Positions 38,671 through 48,831 of a stretch of DNA of 64,000 bases are shown here, in pieces; the stretch's first letter is position 1, and each line of letters begins with the position of its first letter. Source of the stretch: Limisphaerales bacterium. Lineage in GTDB: Bacteria; Verrucomicrobiota; Verrucomicrobiia; Limisphaerales; AAA164-E04. The stretch spans positions 62,001 to 126,000 of the forward strand of contig JAMASS010000010.1 in assembly GCA_024761205.1 (NCBI GenBank), in the 5' to 3' direction. The position numbers and the translations under genes were made by a program. The notes below the pieces were generated by a model. That model searched no databases. It saw nothing but the letters and a program-made list of their open reading frames with translations, and had not been told where the DNA came from.

Positions 38671-39291
38671 TTACAGACTGAAACGGGTGCGGGGAAAGAC
38701 GGCGCAGTAGAGCTTGCGAACAGAGTCTTCTGGGAGCTCTTGATCGGTATGGATGGTGATTTCGGATGGATGTTTTTCATCAGGGTCTTCGAAGGAGGAA
38801 TCTTTGCCGGTAAACTGGGAAAGATTTCCTGATTTCGCCTTGGCGTAGAGCCCCTTCACATCGCGTTTCTCACAGGTTTCGTAACTACACGAGACATGGA
38901 CTTCCATATAATCACTAGCACCTATGATCTGGCGTGCCATCTGCCTCAGCTCCAGCTTGGGCGTAATGAAGGAGACGATGGTAACGATGCCAATACCGAT
39001 GTGGAGCTTGGCAACTTCGGCGATGCGGCGGATGTTCTCTTTACGATCTTCATCTGAGAACCCTAGGTTCTTATTGAGACCGGTTCGGATGTTGTCCCCG
39101 TCCAAAAGTTGAGTCAGCACACCTTGTTCGTGGAGCTTGGTTTCCAAGCCGACAGCAATGGTGGATTTACCGGATCCAGAGAGGCCGTATAGCCAAACCA
39201 CCAAGCCGTGTTGGTTGACCAAAGACTCCTTTCGTTCCCGAGGCAGCATGTGCTGAAACATGGGACGAATGTTCGACTTGGCTGCGTTCAT
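38671..39291 (-). CDS. cysC: Adenylylsulfate (APS) kinase
   Basis: A 206-residue kinase making PAPS from APS. P-loop GLSGSGKSTIAVGLE, DGDNIRTGLNKNLGFS and the lid FITPKLELRQMAR are clear. Its ATG at 39291 shares one base with the cysH stop, so the two are translationally coupled. A separate CysC together with PAPS-type CysH shows that sulfate is reduced through PAPS. Confidence 0.95.
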   Translation of the reverse strand: MNAAKSNIRPMFQHMLPRERKESLVNQHGLVVWLYGLSGSGKSTIAVGLETKLHEQGVLTQLLDGDNIRTGLNKNLGFSDEDRKENIRRIAEVAKLHIGIGIVTIVSFITPKLELRQMARQIIGASDYMEVHVSCSYETCEKRDVKGLYAKAKSGNLSQFTGKDSSFEDPDEKHPSEITIHTDQELPEDSVRKLYCAVFPRTRFSL

Positions 39292-40016
39292 CAAATGCTG
39301 AAGTCCGTATTGACTCCTTCGTGGAGACCGCATTCGCGTCTCAGACCGAAGAAGCGTGCATCTTCCTCTAACATGCCGGCTTCGACGCGTTGGGTGGTGT
39401 GAACATCGCCGATCGACAGATAATTCTGATACCAAAGGGGATGGTAAGGAAGATCATGTTTCTTTAAATAGTAGAAGACATCTCGATCTGTCCAATCGAT
39501 GATGGGATGAATTTTGACACAGTCGCCGTCCTGAGTGAGTACTGGGATGGCTTCGCGGGATTTACTTTGAGCCCGGCGAATGCCAGCAATCCATCCGGTA
39601 GCCTGAAGCTCGGCTAAGGCGCGTTTCATGGGCTCGACCTTGTTCAGTTGATTGTAACGTCGAATCCCATCACCCCCTTGCTCCCAGAGATTTCCGTAGC
39701 GGGCTTCTTGCCAGGCGGGACTCAAGTGAGATCGATACACCCTCAAGTTCAGGCTGAGCTGTTTCGTGAGCTCATCGATAAACCGGTAGGTTTCGGGGAA
39801 CAAGTAGCCCGTGTCGATCAAGACCACTGGTACATCCGGTTTCAGCGTCGTCACCATATGCAGACAAACCGCCGCCTGTGCGCCGAAGCTGGATGACAGG
39901 ATGAGTCCCTCTCCAAACTGATCAATTGCCCAAGCGACGCGCTCCTGAGGTTTCAACGCCTCAAGTCGTCGGCTTTGCGATACTGAGTCTAGGGCAGTAT
40001 TGGCTGCCGATTCCAT
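39291..40016 (-). CDS. cysH: Phosphoadenylyl-sulfate reductase
   Basis: A 241-residue thioredoxin-dependent reductase converting PAPS to sulfite. ATP-pyrophosphatase-like fold: [39 protein letters not shown], and the C-terminal catalytic RRECGLHEG. The two cysteine pairs that hold an iron-sulfur cluster in APS reductases are absent, so the PAPS type is favoured and agrees with the cysC gene next door. First gene of a six-gene operon; the upstream region 40090-40150 holds AT-rich promoter-like sequence. Confidence 0.95.
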   Translation of the reverse strand: MESAANTALDSVSQSRRLEALKPQERVAWAIDQFGEGLILSSSFGAQAAVCLHMVTTLKPDVPVVLIDTGYLFPETYRFIDELTKQLSLNLRVYRSHLSPAWQEARYGNLWEQGGDGIRRYNQLNKVEPMKRALAELQATGWIAGIRRAQSKSREAIPVLTQDGDCVKIHPIIDWTDRDVFYYLKKHDLPYHPLWYQNYLSIGDVHTTQRVEAGMLEEDARFFGLRRECGLHEGVNTDFSI

Positions 40017-40117
40017 TGTTTTTATCTGCGATTCGCGAAGCAGGAAACGCTAATGAACTTGCATCTGTGACGTCGATCGACCGAATTGCATCAAACCACC
40101 TCGGATTCTACCTAAAC

Positions 40118-40130
40118 ATAAGTAACTTAT
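40118..40130. promoter_or_regulatory. Palindrome in the cysH promoter region
   Basis: ATAAGT-A-ACTTAT, a 13-base palindrome with only the centre base unpaired, sits in the AT-rich segment about 100 bases upstream of cysH, overlapping a TATATAA-like element. Position and symmetry suit an operator for the cys operon (Rrf2- or LysR-type). The regulator is not known. Confidence 0.4.
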
Positions 40131-40189
40131 ATAAAATAGTAATGTATCGGTTTTGGTTGCCTGTCAACTGTCAAATCAGCTCCTGGCTC

Positions 40190-40809
40190 TAGTAGTCCTG
40201 ATTCAAAGCAGTGAGATGAGGCGGAGACTCCCTTGAGCCGCCGTCTCGCAACGCGGGACAGCTTCCGGATTCGGGCAAGACATCCCGACTGTGCCAACCA
40301 TCCTCCACGGCCCAGAGAGGGCCGGGGGCTCGCGAGGCGCGGCATGGGGCTCCCCTTGGCTTGACGAATTTGGGGCGCCTGCTCCGGCCGCTTGCCTTCC
40401 CCCTGAAGCCGCGCTTGCCAATTCCGAACGTGGCTTCCTCGCCTCCGATCGCCAAGGGCCAATGATGAAAATTAACAGCACTTCCTCGACAACGGCAAGC
40501 CCCGGCGCTCCCGCCGGTTCGGCCCTCGCCATCAAGACCCAACACCCCTTGGAAAAATCTCATCGACCAATCGCCACATCAAGGACCTCAATCTCGGTCT
40601 CGCGCCGGCCGCCGAGTGCGGCGTTGGGGCGCACGAGAGCGCTCAACGGATCCAATGAAACTCTCCAGAGCCCCAAAGCCTCTCTGGTAACACGCTCAAC
40701 CCCGGCCACGTCATGAAGCCTCGTTCAAATTGATCGCTCGACAGACCAGCTCAGGGTTTGCCCACCATGGGGCAATCTCGCCCGTCTCAATGAGCGTTCG
40801 GCGTTAGTT
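40190..40809. other. GC-rich block without recognisable gene
   Basis: 40200-40720 is distinctly GC-rich and open in three or more frames on both strands, again the sign of composition rather than coding. It contains a run of Ser/Arg/Pro codons in one frame but no motif. It separates the cys operon promoter from the 3' end of the SNF2 pseudogene. A similar block lies at 25240-25600, but the two do not align by eye. Confidence 0.4.
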
Positions 40810-42815
40810 TTAGAGCAAGAACTGAAAATCTTGCAAGGTGAGGGCTTGGGAAAACTTTTCATCGCCGAGGATATCTTCAATGAGTGCCTGCTTGGAAGTT
40901 TGCCCGATGCAGTGGGTGCAATCGATGCCTGTGCTTCAACGGGGGATTCCACCAAGGATCAAAGAAGACAACATAATTGGCTGCGGTGAGATTGAGGTCA
41001 GGTCCGTCGTCTTTGAGAGAGACAGAAACACGCCCGGTTCGGATGCATGCTGAAACTTATCAATCCGTTCACCGTGATTTTCGGTGCTGACCGCAAGGAT
41101 TCAGGTGCGGAGATTGTTGTCTGCAGTTTTTTTCCAAGATGCGGATCAATTCGACGAACTGTGAGAAAATCAGCACTTCCTCGCCTTCTTCCATAATGGT
41201 TTCCAGCAGTTCGAGGAGGGTGGTGATCTTGGTGGATTTGGCGCGTGAGGTTTTGTGAAACAGACTGCGGGTGGCAGCAGACCTGCCGAGCTGCAGCAGG
41301 GAAGTCAGGAAGTTAAATCTCAGCTTGTTGAGTTGTCTCTGTGTTTTAGCTTTGAGCAGCATTTGTTGCGCTCGTTTCAGTTCGGCGTCGTAGAGTGTTC
41401 CTTGGGCGCCTTCCATTTCACAGTGGATATCATCTTCTTTCGGGAAGGGCCTTGGCTGCTTGGCTTTTGGTTCGTCGAATGAGAAAGGGGCGGACTTGGG
41501 AAAATAGGCGCAGTCGCGCCAGCGGATACTTCTTGCTGTCGTAGAGTTTTCCGAATTGCGTTCGGTTGTCCAGGACTCCTAGCATTGGCGGACGCCATGA
41601 GATTTCAAAGGTTCAAGGCGTCGCCGATCGATCTCAATTGGTTGTAGTTGATGACATGGAGATGTGCGGAATCCGTTGCGTTCGGGAGTTCGTTGAGTTG
41701 GTAAGCTGTTCAGATATGGATCGATAGTTTGGGCGCATTTCTCGGATTCCGTCTGCCAGTTATCCATGATGCCTTAGGATAAACCGCGAGGATCAGCGCT
41801 GGTTTTGGCTTTTCTTGTTGGCGTCGTCAGACAAGCCACACTAAGGTCTGCAAGGTTTTGCCGAGCCCCATGTTATCGGCAAGAATGTCGCCAAATCGAT
41901 TGCTCGAGAGGTAGGAGAGAAAAGTGATAGCCCTCTACTTGGCGCGGCCTCATGGTTGTCTGGATGCTCCTCGGTTGTGCGGGCTTGACCTGAGTTCGGC
42001 TATCTTCGGCTCGCCGTTGGACTGGCTGGGCCTGATCGTCTTGGTAGTAGCCGGTCGTTGCGGGGTTGGCCGCTGCAGCGCGTGGAATCGCTGGGGCTCC
42101 TTGGTTCTTTGGTATTGAGTCCTCGTTGTGCAAAGTCCATGTCCTCGTCATTGCTGACGATCATATTCGAGCCGCCGCCAACTTTTCTTTGTTCTCCGAG
42201 ATGCACCCGTTTCCTGTGAGAAGCCATAGCAGCAGGTTGATCTCTTCTGGGGTCAAAGTGATGTCGCTGACATTCAACATCACTTTGAGATCAAACCAGC
42301 CATGCTAGGATTCCTTCACTTATAGCCGCATGCGTTCCGCAATCAAGCAGTCTCGAAAGGCCTCAAGTTTTCCCTTTGAGGAATACGCCGATACTTTTGG
42401 GTAGAGCCTTCAACTAGGTAGAAAAGACTTCGAGGAAATTGTGCGAGAGGGAGGCGGTGAACGCGTTTGTACGGTTCGAGCGTGGTGTTGAGTCGGTCGA
42501 GTAATCGGTTGGCGAGTTGAAGTTTTGAGTCGTCAAACTTAAGCTTCTTTTTCACTCGCCGTTGTGCTGTGGTCCGCAGTCACCGGAATAGGAATTCGAA
42601 GGTGTTGTCCAGTTGGTTGAGTTCTTCGGTGATCAGCTTTTGGTGAGGGGCTTCAACACCGGCCAGCAAGCGGCGCGAAATCAGATGCCTCGTTTTCGCA
42701 CCACTCGAGAGTCGCGCTGTCCCTGCTGAAACGGAGTTGGAGGCTTTGATTCTGAGGCAGGTCGATCGGCAAGCTGTCAATGTCGGTCGGCAGATTGGAT
42801 CCCGTGAAAACCTGG
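40810..42815 (-). pseudogene. Decayed SNF2-family helicase
   Basis: The minus strand reads through most of a SNF2-like DNA translocase in shifting frames. An N-terminal part (QLRFSRDSATLEWCEN) and KKKLKFDDSKLQLANRLLDR come first. Helicase motif I follows in RPYQVEGYHFLSYLS and DILADNMGLGKTLQTL. The helicase C-terminal part reads LLELLETIMEEGEEVLIFSQFVELI; next is [15 protein letters not shown]; the final LTLQDFQFLL stop is at 40810. Frameshifts and deletions separate these pieces, and motifs II-III are only partly visible. Its N-terminal bases overlap the tail of the redoxin frame. Pseudogene status is certain. Confidence 0.87.
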
Positions 42816-45132
42816 GTCTACCTGCCAATAATTTTGCTAGTTCGACTGATTTGGGCTGGGCCAGGAGACGTTTCGATTCGTTCAGGATGAAATCGATGTC
42901 GGTGAAAGGTTCGTAGTTGATATCCAGCCAGCGGACGAGGCCGTCGCCGTCAATAAGGTAAGTGCCATGTAAGGGTGTCTTTTCAAAATCGTCAAAGGCG
43001 CGGTAGTCTTTGAAGACGTCGAGAGCGTCGTTTGAGAGGAGGGGGAAGGAGAGTTTGCCTAGGAGCTTGCTCTTGGTGAGCGAGACTTCAAGTTCGGCTA
43101 GGGCTTCAGTGCTGATGGCAGCGACAGCAATGTCCTGCTCGGCGAAATCATCGATTCGCAGGGCGATGATGTTGAGCTGCTCCACGCAATGGGCGCAGCC
43201 GTAACCCAGATAGAAGACGAGGAGTAATGGCTTGCCTTTGTAGTCGGCGAGGCTTCGATACTCGCCCTGAGCAGTTTTGAGTTTCCACTCGGGTGCGGTC
43301 CAAGGGTGCCATCGGAAGGGCCCCAGGCTGGTGAGTTCCGGTCGGTCGCCAACATCAGGAGGGGTTTGGTAGGAGCGCTGCCAGTTGGTTTCGATCCCGA
43401 GATCGGGTGCCAGCTTTGTAATTCTTCGGAAGATGGGTATGTCGAGATCGATGTGGCCGGAGATCTCCTGCAGCTCTTGAAAGGTCAGTGTGGCGTCCTC
43501 GAGTTTGCCGGTGGCGTGAAAGATTTCGATGGCGGTCGCCATGGTCTGCACTTGGTTGGTATCCGATTCCTTGGCTTTGGCAATGATCTCGATGGCTTTA
43601 TCAGTGTTGCCTAGTCGAAGGTGAAGGCGTGCCAAGCGGTCAGGGGGAATCCGTTTGGTTTTGGCCAAGAGTTCTTTGGCTGATTCGGGACGGGCTTCCA
43701 GGATCGAGATGTAAGTGTCGAGTTCGGCGAGGGCCGCGCGGATATCATCATCAATCGAGCTGTTGTATTTCAGCGTGGCTTCTGCCGCCTCCCGGGGTTG
43801 TTTCTTGTCCTCCTTGGTCTTTGTTTCGGCTTCGTCAGCGGCGTCGAGATGTTCTGAGCGCTTTTTCTGCAGCAGGGTCTCAAGAGGTTCCTTGGCGGCA
43901 TTGATTGCGGCGATGTCTTTGCTGTGGTAGGCAGCGAGGCCGAGAGCGAGTTGTCGTTGAATTTGGTCGTAATCGACATCGGTGGGCTCAAGGTAGACTG
44001 TGTTCGCAAGCTCAACGAGTTCGTTCCACAGATTGTAACGCACTAGGGTTTCCATCAGGCGCCTGCGACCGTAGGAGGCACTGCGACCTCGCTGCGTGAC
44101 AAGGTTGTATTTCGGGTGCCGGGGCAGTTCGATCATGTTTTTTGCGAGCTCGATGGCGTCGTGAACCCGACCGAGGTGATTGAGGTTGCGAATCAACCAT
44201 TCGTTGTTGTGAGCGAAGTTGTGAATCTGATCGGGCAGGATACGGTCGCGCATCATGTGGGCGTGATCGACGCGAGCCGAGGCTTCCTGTTGCCAGGCGG
44301 CGTCGGCATAGCGGTGGAGGTGTGAGAATATGTGGCCGGGCATGTGCCACATGTGCGCGATACCGGGGGCACTCTGGCCGCAGCGGACGGCGGAAGCAAG
44401 GGCGCGTTCCGGTTTTTCGCGATCCCAGAGATGAATGCGGTAGTGATGTGCTGGGTGCATGGGATTGACGTCGAAAACTTGTTGAATGAGCGAGCTGACG
44501 GCCTGATGTGAAGCGATGGGATGATGGCGTTTGTTCTGATAGATCGTCACGGCAAGAAAGGCTTTGGCTTCGATGTCGTCCGGGTATTGATAGACGATTT
44601 CTTCGAGATCGCGGATTAGTTTTCGGCTGCGTTTCTTGGCGGGCTTTTCTGTGCCGAGATAGAAATGTTCCAGGCTTTCGATCCAAAGTTTTTCGCGCGG
44701 GGATACGGTGTCCTTGCGATCGACCGCTTTTTGTATGAAGTCTTTGGCTCGGTCGCGGTTATTGATGTTGGCCATGGCCATGCCCCAGTAGGCCATGGCG
44801 CAGTCGGGTTCAAGGGCGGCGATGTGGCGAAAGGTGCGTTCGGCTTCGAGGTACCAGAATCCGTGCAGCTGGCCGATGCCTTGATCGAAGAACTGTTGGA
44901 TATGGTGCGAGATGGTGGTAATGGGAAAATGCACGTCGCCGGTGGTGCCCATGAAGTAAGCGGCTTGTCGGGGCCCTTCGTTGAAGGCTTCACCGTGGGC
45001 GGAGTGGCCCTCGAGGAATTTGTCGGGGGGGGCGTCTGGGGGCGAAGAATCCGTTTCATTCTCGGCAGCGAGTCCTTGAAGATGTAGTGCAAGGATTGGG
45101 AGAAGGATGAGCCAGAGGGGTGTTGATTTCAT
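42580..45132 (-). CDS. TPR protein with C-terminal redoxin domain; tail read through
   Basis: A large exported protein: signal peptide from ATG 45132 (STPLWLILLPILALHLQGLAA), a helical TPR-like region with many His/Trp pairs (HHYRIHLWDREKPERAL, HMWHMPGHIFSHLHRY, DQIHNFAHNNEW) to about residue 600, then an AhpC/TSA-redoxin domain (GPFRWHPWTAP, LLLVFYLGYGCAHCVEQL with CAHC pair, TYLIDGDGLVRWL). It probably handles peroxide or thiols at the cell surface in a PVC-specific setting. The natural protein should end near 42850 (KRLLAQPKS); the last ~89 codons continue into the decayed SNF2 gene, so the original stop has been lost. Otherwise intact. Confidence 0.8.
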   Translation of the reverse strand: MKSTPLWLILLPILALHLQGLAAENETDSSPPDAPPDKFLEGHSAHGEAFNEGPRQAAYFMGTTGDVHFPITTISHHIQQFFDQGIGQLHGFWYLEAERTFRHIAALEPDCAMAYWGMAMANINNRDRAKDFIQKAVDRKDTVSPREKLWIESLEHFYLGTEKPAKKRSRKLIRDLEEIVYQYPDDIEAKAFLAVTIYQNKRHHPIASHQAVSSLIQQVFDVNPMHPAHHYRIHLWDREKPERALASAVRCGQSAPGIAHMWHMPGHIFSHLHRYADAAWQQEASARVDHAHMMRDRILPDQIHNFAHNNEWLIRNLNHLGRVHDAIELAKNMIELPRHPKYNLVTQRGRSASYGRRRLMETLVRYNLWNELVELANTVYLEPTDVDYDQIQRQLALGLAAYHSKDIAAINAAKEPLETLLQKKRSEHLDAADEAETKTKEDKKQPREAAEATLKYNSSIDDDIRAALAELDTYISILEARPESAKELLAKTKRIPPDRLARLHLRLGNTDKAIEIIAKAKESDTNQVQTMATAIEIFHATGKLEDATLTFQELQEISGHIDLDIPIFRRITKLAPDLGIETNWQRSYQTPPDVGDRPELTSLGPFRWHPWTAPEWKLKTAQGEYRSLADYKGKPLLLVFYLGYGCAHCVEQLNIIALRIDDFAEQDIAVAAISTEALAELEVSLTKSKLLGKLSFPLLSNDALDVFKDYRAFDDFEKTPLHGTYLIDGDGLVRWLDINYEPFTDIDFILNESKRLLAQPKSVELAKLLAGRPRFSRDPICRPTLTACRSTCLRIKASNSVSAGTARLSSGAKTRHLISRRLLAGVEAPHQKLITEELNQLDNTFEFLFR

Positions 45133-45224
45133 TGAATGATCCAAAGGAGCGGTTCCTAGTCTAAATGATCGGTAGACAGGGAAACAAGTTACACTTTTGG
45201 CGGGGGGCGAAAAAGGTGGGGCGC

Positions 45225-47370
45225 TTAGTGATTGAAAAGGAATTCTTTGGTGTTGATGAGGGCTCAGATGATGTCTTCGTAGGCCATGCGGGTTGGGTCC
45301 TTGGGTTTTTCTTTTTTTCACCTTCCTTTTTTGCAGGAGTGACGGCAGCTGTCAGCTGTTTGCGATTTAGATACTCGAGTGCAATGTTGAGCTTCGTCAG
45401 CCGTCGGATAGCGGCTGAACGCCGTGAGGTAGAGCTCGCTGATTTTCTCTTCATCGGAGCGGCCTTTGTCCTGGACTAGTCGCGCGGCCATGCCGGTATC
45501 AGCGGCGAGTTTCTCTTGGATGTCTTTCGAGTTTAGGAGATGCAGGCTCTGTGCCAGGCTGGCATCTTGGGAGCGTTCGTATTCGCAGGAGCTGGAGGAG
45601 TCCAGACGGCCAAAGACTGTGAGGAAATAGTTGCTGTTGTTGAAACTGTTGTCCGGGAGTTCAATAGCTTTGGTGCCCGAAGGGAGGCCGTTGAGGGTGA
45701 CTTCAGCCTCCAGTAATTCGTGGATGGAATCGTAGAGGGCCTCGGCCATGAGTCGTTTGGGATAGTAGCGGGAGAAATGTTGTTTATCGACGCCGTTGTG
45801 TTTGTTGGGGATAGCGCTGAGTTGGTAGATCTGCGATTGGCAGATCGTGCGAATAAGTTCTTTGAGATCGTAGCCGGATTCGACGAAATGGGCGGCGAGA
45901 GCGTCCAACAACTCCGGATGGGTCGGGGGATTCGTTGCGCGCATGTCATCTTCCGGATCGACGATTCCCTGACCGAAGAAATGTTTCCAATAGCGGTTAA
46001 CCAGTGATTTCGCAAAGAAAGGATTGTCATTATTGGTCATCTAGCGAACTAGTTCGAAGCGAGGATCGGAGATGGGGTGCACGGTGACCGGTCCGACACC
46101 AAGGCCGGCGGGTTTCGCATGTTTGTCGGTCTTGATGTTCTTGGTTTGGGCCTTACCGGGTTTGTGGAAGATGATGTCTTCACCGGGGCTCGTTCCCGCG
46201 GCTCGACCGACTCGCGAGAAGAACGCCGCGAGGCTGTAGTAGTTGTGTTGACTCCATTTTTCAAAGGGATGATGGTGACACTGAGCACACTGGAGTCGAA
46301 CGCCGAGGAAGAGTTGGGCAGTGTCTTCGACTTGTTCGTTGAGTTCCTTGACTTGGCGATATCAAGCGACGGGTGGGTTGTCTGCTATATCCCCTGAGGC
46401 CGTGAGGATTGAACTGACGAAATCATTGTAAGGGAGATTGTTCTGCATGCTTTCGCGGATCCAATCGTGAAACATGTAAGTGCCCCGTTTGTCAGTGTTG
46501 CGGGTTTGCTGGTTCCGCAAAAGCGCACTCCACTTGTTGGCGAATAGGGCGCTGTAGCCGGGATCATCAAGCATCTTGTCCGCCCATTTGGCGCGTTTGT
46601 TTGGGTCGGCGTTGCGGAGGAACTCTTTGGCTTCACGGCTGGTGGGCAGTCGCCCCGCTATGTCTAGGGTGGAGCGGCGAAGGAAGGTGGCGTCGTCCGT
46701 TATCTCAGATGGCGGTATGCCGACGGCTTCTAATTTATTGAAGACGAGCTCATCGATGAAGTTGTTCGTGGGGGGTAAGTCGGTGACGGGAGCGCCAAGT
46801 GGCACCGTAGCGCGGAAGACCGTGACTTGCGCTTGGTAGCGGACCATGACGGCAACTTCGCCCGGTTGTTCATGGAGTCGGATATGGCCGGCTTCGGTGA
46901 CCTCTGGCATCTCCTTGACGTTGGCTTCAAACAGGGCGCTGCGGGTGACGTCCTCACGACTTCCGTCGGAGTAGTGGGCAATCACGGTCAGCTGTTGGGT
47001 GCCGCCCATTTTCATGAGGTGTCGTTTGGGGAAAATTTCAATGGACTTGACGACCGGGTGGCTGGGATCGCCGGAGGGCATCCCTTGTTGGATCCAACGC
47101 TTGATCAAGTCGTAGTCGACCGAATCTTTCTCTAATCGCTTGCCTCCGCCATAGGGGACATCGGCGACGGCTTTGCGTAGTAAGAGGCTGTGATTCCGGT
47201 GCAGAGGGGAAGAGACGTCGGCCGCGGGATTCGAGGACGAGATGTTCGTAGTCTTCCGTGGGTTCAAAGCCGAGCAGTGAAAGGCGGAAACCGTTTTGTC
47301 CGTTGGACTTGCCGTGGCCACCGCACCGTTACAGCCGGTTTTGGTAAAGATGGGGACGATTTGATTAGCA
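45225..47370 (-). pseudogene. Decayed DUF1549/DUF1553 (PSD1) protein
   Basis: A Planctomycetes/Verrucomicrobia surface protein with DUF1549 (NFIDELVFNKLEAVGIPP, FLRRSTLDIAGRLPT, KWSALLRNQQ), a spacer and DUF1553 (FFAKSLVNRYWKHFFGQGIV, ELLDALAAHFVESGYDLK, RRLMAEALYDSIHELL-like, SLHLLNSKDIQEKL). Upstream, the cytochrome-type CxxCH is deleted (FTKTGCNG followed by a frame break). The middle around 46050-46360 is in another frame. The 3' end reads TRMAYEDII, TGA where family members have Trp, then ALINTKEFLFNH and a stop at 45225. At least two frameshifts, a 5' deletion and one Trp-to-stop change show that it is dead. Gene order next to a DUF1501 gene is the normal PVC pairing. Confidence 0.92.
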
Positions 47371-47403
47371 AAGCTGATAGGTGGTTGCAGTCATCCGGTG
47401 TTG

Positions 47404-48668
47404 TCAACTTCCACGACGCCTTCCGGAGAGGCGCTGTAGGTGACTTGGATGGGTAAAGTCTTGGACGGTGGCCTTGTTCACATTGAGCCCGACATTATGA
47501 TAAATGGTGGCGAGGATTTCTTGAAAGTGGACGGGGCGCTCGTCAACTTCGCCTTCCAGCCGATCTGTTGAGCCGATAGCTTGTCCCGTTCTCATACCTC
47601 CTCCGGAAAGGAGGGCGCAGGAAGCTCTGGGCCAGTGGTCTCTCCCTGCGTTGGCGTTGATAGTGGGGGTTCGACCAAACTCTCCCCAAACGACGACGGA
47701 TATATCTTTGTCGAGACCGCGTTCGTAAATGTCGGTCACTAGGGCATAGACGCCTTGATCCACCATCGGCAAATCCTCGCGGCAGAGTTTGAAATTGTTG
47801 CCGTGATAATCCCAGAAGCCGGAGGCCACCGTAACGCAGCGAATGCCGGCCTCAACCAAACGTCGGGCGATCAGAAACTGTTCAAGAATTCGAGGAGCCG
47901 TGTCTCCGCGGATGGCTTGGTCGTCTTTCCCGTAGCGTTCGATGGTGTGGACACTTTCCTTCTGGTAGTCCAGCACCTCCACGAGCCGACTAGACGTGAG
48001 TATCCCGAATGCCTGTTGGTTGAGGGCGTCCAGTCCTTCCATAGCACCGCTGGAGTCCATCTCGCGCCGAAAACGGTCGAAGTTAGCTAATAATTGGTGT
48101 CGGTCGTTAAGCCGGTCGAGCGTCACGCCGTTGAGGGTCATGTCATCTTTACCGAAACCGTTCGGTTGAAAGGGAGCATGTGCCGGTCCCAGGAATCCGG
48201 GTTTGCCGGGATTAGCCCAATGCATTTCACCCATCTTGGGAGCAAGGCCAATGAATTGTGGCATTTCTTTAGTGACTGGATCGTGAAGCTTGGAGAGCAC
48301 CGCGCTCATGGATGGCCAGCCACCACGGGTGGCTGGGGCCGGCGGAGGGAGCTGGTCATGCATTGGTAGGCGTCGTGATCCCGTCAGCACCGACAAGGGA
48401 CCGAATGATCGCCAAGCGATCCATCATTTTGGCCATTTTAGGAAAGAGTTCGCAGATATGGATACCGGGAATCTTGGTGGGAATCGGTTTGAACTCACCA
48501 CGGATTTCCGAGGGGGCTTCCATCTTCAAATCGAACATGTCCTGATGCGGCGGTCCCCCGGGAAGAAAGATCAGAATGACCGCCCAATCCGAGCCCGCCG
48601 ATTTTCAGAAAGTTCCGGCGAGAAACGCCGGCGCAAAACCGTGATGTTTGTCCGGATATCGTCAGCAT
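47404..48668 (-). pseudogene. Decayed DUF1501 (Tat-exported) protein
   Basis: Start at ATG 48668 with a Tat-type signal ([15 protein letters not shown]) that breaks frame near 48575; then a second frame ([33 protein letters not shown]) until about 48360; then a third (PQFIGLAPKMGE, HAPFQPNGFGKDD, EQFLIARRLVEAGIRCVTV, DKDISVVVWGEFGRTP, RDHWPRASCALLSGGG) to 47404. All are standard DUF1501 segments, which pair with DUF1549/1553 proteins in PVC bacteria. Two frameshifts are needed to read it; the stop at 47404 is at about the normal place. No start codon exists to translate the long third frame with an export signal. Confidence 0.9.
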
Positions 48669-48765
48669 AATCGTTCTAGCTAGAATGTTCTCCGAGAGGG
48701 AAGCGGTTTCCCTGGAAATTCTCCGAAACCGCCTGTCAAGCGCGTAATCAGCCTCCGACGGAACC

Positions 48766-48795
48766 AAAAAGGCCAAACCCCGAAAGGCTTGGCCT
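48766..48795 (-). terminator. Rho-independent terminator of the minus-strand two-gene cassette
   Basis: On the minus strand AGGCCAA pairs with TTGGCCT around a 15-base loop, followed by TTTTTGG. It lies about 35 bases past the stop at 48832, so it ends the transcript of the cassette at 48832-50822. Confidence 0.72.
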
Positions 48796-48831
48796 GAGGG
48801 AGGGGATGGTTTGTTTTGCCCGCCCTTCGCC

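Noticed and set aside
45225-45320. TGA read as tryptophan (genetic code change)
   Set aside because: Intact genes here use TGA as stop (for example the EEP hydrolase and NIL genes), and other dead genes have TAG at Trp positions, so ordinary nonsense mutation explains the data.
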